DNA from: JBQSUQ01 sp052384575
Lineage (GTDB): Bacteria > Pseudomonadota > Gammaproteobacteria > Enterobacterales > Pasteurellaceae
NCBI GenBank assembly: GCA_052384575.1
Contig: JBQSUQ010000015.1
Length of the DNA stretch: 64,000 nucleotides
Strand: one strand, 5' to 3'
Positions 60,091-64,000 of the stretch are shown piece by piece (within the stretch, counting starts at the first letter, position 1; each line of letters begins with the position of its first letter). The translations under genes and the position numbers were made by a program. The notes under the pieces were generated by a model. The model had not been told where the DNA came from. It did not search any database and saw nothing but the letters and a program-made list of their open reading frames with translations.

Positions 60091-61134
60091 ATGAAGATTT
60101 TAGGGATTGAAACCTCCTGTGATGAAACTGGTGTGGCAATTTATGATGAGAAACAAGGCTTAATCGCAAATCAGCTTTATACACAAATTGCATTGCATGC
60201 CGATTATGGCGGTGTCGTACCTGAATTAGCGTCACGTGATCATATTCGCAAAACACTTCCGCTCATTCTACAAGCATTACAAGAAGCTCAACTTAAACCT
60301 GAAGACATTGACGGGATAGCCTATACATCTGGTCCCGGCTTGGTAGGAGCATTATTAGTAGGTGCGACGATCGCTCGCTCATTAGCTTATGCTTGGCATA
60401 TTCCTGCCATTGGTGTTCACCATATGGAAGGGCATTTACTCGCACCAATGTTAGAACTTGCTGAAAATAGACCGCAGTTTCCTTTCGTTGCCTTACTAGT
60501 TTCTGGTGGACACACGCAATTAGTGCAAGTAAAAAATGTGGGCAACTACCAATTATTGGGCGAAAGCATTGATGACGCGGCTGGCGAGGCATTTGATAAA
60601 ACAGCGAAATTATTGGGCTTAGATTATCCAGGCGGTGCAGCACTAGCACGCTTGGCACAACAAGGACAAAAAGGACGTTTTACTTTTCCTAAACCCATGA
60701 CAGATCGCCCAGGATTAGATTTTAGTTTCTCAGGATTAAAAACCTTTGCCGCCAATACAATCAACCGAGCGATCCAACAAGAAGGCGAATTAACAGAACA
60801 AACTAAAGCGGATATTGCTTTAGCCTTCCAAACTGCGGTAGTGGAAACCCTCGCAATTAAATGTAAACGAGCATTAAAAGAAACAGGCTACAATCGACTG
60901 GTAATTGCTGGCGGTGTGAGTGCTAACCAGCAATTACGCCAAAGTTTAGCTGAGCTCATGCAAGAGCTAAAAGGCGAGGTATTTTATCCTGCGCCGCAAT
61001 TTTGCACCGACAACGGTGCCATGATCGCTTATACTGGTTTTTTACGCCTTAAACATGGCGAACAATCGGATTTAGCTATTGAGGTGAAACCGCGTTGGGC
61101 AATGACAGATTTAAATTCAATTATGGACAATTAA
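60091..61134 (+). CDS. tsaD: tRNA N6-adenosine threonylcarbamoyltransferase TsaD
   Basis: TsaD (Gcp) with TsaB and TsaE makes the t6A37 modification of ANN-decoding tRNAs. The 347-residue ASKHA-fold protein has GIETSCDETGVAIYD at 5-19, iron ligands in VHHMEGHLLAP near 110, SGGHTQLV near 134 and GGVSANQQLR near 270. It is divergent from rpsU, as in many gammaproteobacteria, and is followed 1 base later by a small membrane protein gene. Confidence 0.97.
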   Translation: MKILGIETSCDETGVAIYDEKQGLIANQLYTQIALHADYGGVVPELASRDHIRKTLPLILQALQEAQLKPEDIDGIAYTSGPGLVGALLVGATIARSLAYAWHIPAIGVHHMEGHLLAPMLELAENRPQFPFVALLVSGGHTQLVQVKNVGNYQLLGESIDDAAGEAFDKTAKLLGLDYPGGAALARLAQQGQKGRFTFPKPMTDRPGLDFSFSGLKTFAANTINRAIQQEGELTEQTKADIALAFQTAVVETLAIKCKRALKETGYNRLVIAGGVSANQQLRQSLAELMQELKGEVFYPAPQFCTDNGAMIAYTGFLRLKHGEQSDLAIEVKPRWAMTDLNSIMDN

Positions 61135-61135
61135 T

Positions 61136-61366
61136 ATGAAAAACGAGATTTCAGCTATGCGTGTAGCAGGGATTACCTGTGCAATCGTACTTGCGCTCAT
61201 CGCCTACTTTAGCTTTACCTTGCCTAATGACCAATTTATTGGCTACCTCACCCAACTAGGCGAAACATTAGGAGGCGGCACAACCTATGGCGTATTGATA
61301 TTAGCGGTTCTACCTCCATTGTCGGGGTGCATTTGTTATTTCCTTTGGAAATGGTTAATAAAATAA
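61136..61366 (+). CDS. Small two-helix membrane protein, function unknown
   Basis: A 76-residue ORF beginning ATG 1 base after the tsaD stop, so it is co-translated with tsaD. It has two hydrophobic helices (about residues 10-28 and 50-72) linked by a glycine-rich loop (GETLGGGTTYG), ending in a basic KWLIK tail. I do not recognise a family. Coding potential is supported by the tight coupling, the conserved-looking membrane pattern and the USS-pair terminator right after the stop. A role with the neighbouring yjjP/yjjB exporter is possible but not shown. Confidence 0.65.
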   Translation: MKNEISAMRVAGITCAIVLALIAYFSFTLPNDQFIGYLTQLGETLGGGTTYGVLILAVLPPLSGCICYFLWKWLIK

Positions 61367-61399
61367 CCGCACTTTTCCATTTTTTAAGAAAAGTGCGGT
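61366..61399. terminator. Inverted USS-pair terminator (small membrane gene/yjjB)
   Basis: Arms ACCGCACTTTTC and GAAAAGTGCGGT around 10 bases. The better T-run is on the minus strand, so it mainly ends yjjB. Confidence 0.82.
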
Positions 61400-61424
61400 C
61401 AAAATTAATACTGTTTTTATGGCA

Positions 61425-61889
61425 CTACACCACTGGCTGATTACGATAGAACAACAAACGTGGCAAAGCTAAACCCAGCACCAAAGCGCCTAAAATAAAG
61501 GTTGTTTGTAAAAAGTTGCTGACCATTTGTTCCGCAAGCGCCGCCGAATAACCTTCATTATGAATTTCAACAATGGCAAGCATGGCTTTGTAAGCATAAA
61601 TTCCCGGAATCATAGGAATAATTGCCGCAACCGTAAAAACTTTGGGATGTGCTAAAAATCGTTGTGAAATATGCACTCCAATAAATCCAATTAAAGAAGA
61701 AGCCAATAATGTAGAAAGTACAAGGGAATAATGGTAATGCAACAATAGCGTGCGCAAACCATGACCCAATGCAGCCAAAATTGCGCAATAAATCAACGCT
61801 TTTGGCGGTACATTGAAGATTAGGGCAAATCCCACCGCTGGAATCGCTGCAAAAATCATGTCATCCAATAATAAACCTAATAATTCCAT
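61425..61889 (-). CDS. yjjB: Threonine/serine exporter subunit YjjB (ThrE C-terminal half)
   Basis: From the ATG at 61887-61889 (GGAGGT 5 bases upstream) the product has 154 residues with about four to five membrane helices, starting MELLGLLLDDMIFAAIPAVGFALIF. It corresponds to the C-terminal membrane half of ThrE-type exporters, which in this group is a separate gene. In E. coli YjjPB exports succinate under anaerobiosis. It follows yjjP by 1 base. Confidence 0.85.
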   Translation of the reverse strand: MELLGLLLDDMIFAAIPAVGFALIFNVPPKALIYCAILAALGHGLRTLLLHYHYSLVLSTLLASSLIGFIGVHISQRFLAHPKVFTVAAIIPMIPGIYAYKAMLAIVEIHNEGYSAALAEQMVSNFLQTTFILGALVLGLALPRLLFYRNQPVV

Positions 61890-61890
61890 A

Positions 61891-62670
61891 TCAACCTCCC
61901 CAATGCCCCAAGTGTAAGACATTCAAGGCGAGAACAATGCCTAAACAAGCAGCAAATGTCAGTGAAGTGGCTAATGTCCAGCGCGCAATGCCCATGCTGA
62001 TATAGCCTTTTAAGCAGTCTGCTAAGGCATTGACGAGTGGAAATCCCGGTACCAATAACAAAACGCTAGAAGCTTGTGCAATTTGCGGATGATTGCCTAA
62101 ATTAAAGGTCAAAGCTAAGCCTGAGATCAAAGAAGCCACAAATGCCGTTACACAAAACACAATCATCGGATTAAAATGCCGTTTCCCCAATTCTTGTCGC
62201 ACCCACATTGCCACGCTAGAAGCCAGAAATGTCAGCATAAAAATCACATGATCGCCGCCTGCCAAATGAGCGAAACAAGCACAAGATAATCCAATCATAA
62301 ACACCACTAACCAGCGATTGTATTTCAGTGCTTTAATTTTTTCTAACTTCTCTCGCACCAATTGCATATCATAAATGCGATGTTCAGCAGCAACGACAAT
62401 ACGCTGCACTTCGGTCACCACTTGCATATTAATGCCTTTATCAGCATTTTGGCGAATTGTCGTTATGCAATGCCCATTTTGAATCGTCGTGATCATAATT
62501 GCACTTGAAGTCAAACCGCATTGTACATTTTCCGCGCCCAAAGCTTTGCCTAAACGCACCGCACTTTGCACCACTACACTACTTTCGACGCCATGTTGCA
62601 GCAAAAGCTGCGCCACCAGCATACACAGCCTTGTCATTTCGCGCTGGTTTTCATCGGGTTCCATCATCAT
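61891..62670 (-). CDS. yjjP: Threonine/serine exporter subunit YjjP (ThrE N-terminal half)
   Basis: The 259-residue protein has a soluble N-terminal part with HGVESSVVVQSAVRLGKALG near 25-45 and GLTSSAIMITT, which are DUF1212 signatures, then four to five membrane helices from about 115 to the end (VFMIGLSCACFAHLAGGDH). It matches YjjP, the larger partner of YjjB. The start is the first of three ATGs at 62668-62670. The pair forms one transporter; the substrate could be a small carboxylate or amino acid. Confidence 0.86.
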   Translation of the reverse strand: MMMEPDENQREMTRLCMLVAQLLLQHGVESSVVVQSAVRLGKALGAENVQCGLTSSAIMITTIQNGHCITTIRQNADKGINMQVVTEVQRIVVAAEHRIYDMQLVREKLEKIKALKYNRWLVVFMIGLSCACFAHLAGGDHVIFMLTFLASSVAMWVRQELGKRHFNPMIVFCVTAFVASLISGLALTFNLGNHPQIAQASSVLLLVPGFPLVNALADCLKGYISMGIARWTLATSLTFAACLGIVLALNVLHLGHWGG

Positions 62671-62831
62671 TCATGTCCTGCTTATACAAATTTTAATCAG
62701 GTTGATGATTATATACCCATTAAGCTGCTCATAATTTGTCTTAAATCAACAAAAAGTGCGGTACAAATTTAATGATTTTTTCACGTTTTAATGCTAATTT
62801 AATTCTCATTTAACATTAACTGAGATTTTCT

Positions 62832-63953
62832 ATGCAAAACAATAAAATAATGGATAAAACTATTGTTGTTAAATTTGGGACTAGCACCCTTACGCAAGGT
62901 TCACCAAAACTTAATCGCCCCCACATGATTGAAATTGTGCGCCAATTATCACAACTTCACCAAGCAGGCTTTCGTATTGTCATTGTTACCTCTGGTGCTA
63001 TTGCTGCGGGTCGTGATTATTTAAATCATCCGCAATTACCACCCACTATTGCCTCAAAGCAATTACTGGCTGCAGTAGGACAAAGTCAGTTAATTCAAAC
63101 TTGGGAACAGCTTTTCGCCATTTATGATATTCATATTGGGCAAATTTTATTAACGCGTGCTGATATTGAAGATCGTGAACGCTTTTTAAACGCACGCGAC
63201 ACTTTACAAGCCTTACTCGACAACCGCATTATTCCTGTTATTAATGAAAATGATGCTGTGGCGACTGCAGAAATTAAAGTAGGTGATAATGACAATTTAT
63301 CCGCCTTAGCCGCCATTCTCGTCCAAGCAGATCAGCTCTATTTATTGACCGATCAGCAAGGCTTATTTGACAGTGATCCTCGCAAAAATCCTGAAGCAAA
63401 ATTAATTCCTGTGGTGGAACAAATTACCGATCATATTCGTAGCATTGCAGGTGGTAGTGGCACAAATTTAGGCACCGGCGGTATGTCCACTAAAATTGCC
63501 GCAGCCGATGTGGCGACTCGTTCCGGCATTGAAACCATCATTGCTCCTGGCAATCAACAAAATGTGATTGTTGATTTAGCTTATGGAAAAACCATTGGCA
63601 CCAAATTTACTATCGCCAAAGATCATCTGGAAAGTCGTAAACAATGGTTATTTGCCGCGCCATCTGCTGGTATATTAACCATTGATGAAGGCGCAGAAAG
63701 TGCGGTGCTTATTCAGCATAAATCCTTATTGCCTGCTGGAATTAGCAAAGTGGAAGGGCGTTTTTCTCGCGGAGAAGTGGTAAAAATCCGCACACAATCA
63801 GGTAAAGATATTGCGCTCGGTATGCCTCGTTACAATAGCGATGCTCTATTACAGATTCAAGGTAAAAAATCGCAAGAAATCGAACAGATATTGGGCTATG
63901 AATATGGCGCTGCCGCTGTTCATCGTGATGATATGGTAGTGCTAACGAAATAA
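62832..63953 (+). CDS. proB: Glutamate 5-kinase ProB
   Basis: ProB phosphorylates glutamate at the gamma carboxyl, the first step to proline. The 373-residue protein has the kinase domain (VVKFGTSTLTQGS near 12, ILLTRADIEDRERFLNARD near 115, NENDAVATAEIKVGDNDNLS near 140, GTGGMSTKIAAADVA near 215) and a C-terminal PUA domain (from about 285). It is about normal length (E. coli 367). It has no proA next to it; proC is at 15900-16715. A terminator follows. Confidence 0.96.
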   Translation: MQNNKIMDKTIVVKFGTSTLTQGSPKLNRPHMIEIVRQLSQLHQAGFRIVIVTSGAIAAGRDYLNHPQLPPTIASKQLLAAVGQSQLIQTWEQLFAIYDIHIGQILLTRADIEDRERFLNARDTLQALLDNRIIPVINENDAVATAEIKVGDNDNLSALAAILVQADQLYLLTDQQGLFDSDPRKNPEAKLIPVVEQITDHIRSIAGGSGTNLGTGGMSTKIAAADVATRSGIETIIAPGNQQNVIVDLAYGKTIGTKFTIAKDHLESRKQWLFAAPSAGILTIDEGAESAVLIQHKSLLPAGISKVEGRFSRGEVVKIRTQSGKDIALGMPRYNSDALLQIQGKKSQEIEQILGYEYGAAAVHRDDMVVLTK

Positions 63954-63960
63954 ACATAAA

Positions 63961-63984
63961 AAATGCCAGTATTGACTGGCATTT
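63961..63984 (+). terminator. proB terminator
   Basis: Stem AAATGCCAGT with ACTGGCATTT, loop ATTG, then a T-rich tail. Confidence 0.9.
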
Positions 63985-64000
63985 TATTGCTAACTAAAAA

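Larger units (their letters stand above)
1..64000. repeat. Hin-type DNA uptake sequences (AAGTGCGGT) dispersed over the window
   Basis: By eye I find about 60 copies of the 9-mer core, or about one per kb. Examples of single copies are near 448, 1617, 4831, 7757, 13470, 20528, 21099, 23160, 40820, 49293 and 63700. Inverted pairs form hairpins at 11425, 23878, 27381, 29123, 37409, 53465 and 61366. Hin-type USS is used by Haemophilus, Aggregatibacter, Pasteurella and Avibacterium for self-DNA uptake. Confidence 0.95.

Noticed and set aside
1..64000. CRISPR arrays, tRNAs, rRNAs, prophage or transposase genes
   Set aside because: No spaced direct repeats, no cloverleaf-like sequences and no such proteins could be seen; short tRNA-like pieces could be missed without a covariance search.

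Overview
The window is a chromosomal segment of a Pasteurellaceae bacterium of the Haemophilus/Aggregatibacter/Pasteurella type. Roughly 60 copies of the Hin-type DNA uptake core AAGTGCGGT (either strand) are spread over the 64 kb, many as inverted pairs that form terminators. The base composition is AT-rich and nearly all proteins look like orthologues of H. influenzae proteins. A chromosomal nadV (nicotinamide salvage) and a gene order that mixes several H. influenzae neighbourhoods argue against typical H. influenzae; I cannot fix the species. No rRNA, tRNA, CRISPR array, prophage or intact insertion sequence is visible.

Layout: 1-4848 (minus strand) a GNAT fragment, yacG, coaE and the type IV pilus/competence operon pilABCD; 4958-6172 ampD and a HAD phosphatase; 6215-9818 bamE, yejK, yejL, yejM; 9849-11417 pflA and lexA; 11470-14509 menF-menD; 14647-18500 alaA, proC, rdgC and a methyltransferase; 18536-19447 a DUF1266 membrane protein; 19624-23395 a his leader/attenuator followed by only hisG-hisD-hisC; 23457-27382 mutT, secA, a SecM-like arrest leader and dciA; 27421-33277 eptA, nadV, dam, aroB, aroK; 33479-37401 xerD, fadR, nhaB, dsbB; 37519-43814 ponA and, divergently, comABCDE; 43851-48860 acpP, fabG, fabD, fabH, plsX, rpmF, yceD; 49012-55656 psd, fklB, deaD, nlpI, pnp; 55861-59885 the macromolecular-synthesis operon rpsU-dnaG-rpoD; 60091-63953 tsaD, a small membrane protein, the split ThrE-type exporter yjjP/yjjB, and proB.

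Functional links: pilABCD and comABCDE together make the DNA-uptake machine. Both promoters carry a nearly identical 22-bp CRP-S-like operator (19 of 22 positions), so they are probably switched on together by Sxy/CRP. SecM monitors secretion and sets SecA translation through an mRNA helix that can be drawn here. The fab/plsX/rpmF, MMS and pnp-nlpI-deaD clusters are conventional housekeeping groups.

The most unusual part is the his locus. It has a textbook attenuator, but the operon stops after hisC with a terminator fused to the stop codon. The GC content jumps inside hisG and drops again inside the 3' end of hisC (a mosaic signature). The 349-bp hisG-hisD gap is a chain of six edge-to-edge hairpins inside a 13-bp inverted repeat, followed by a second nested palindrome; no feature type I know fully explains it.
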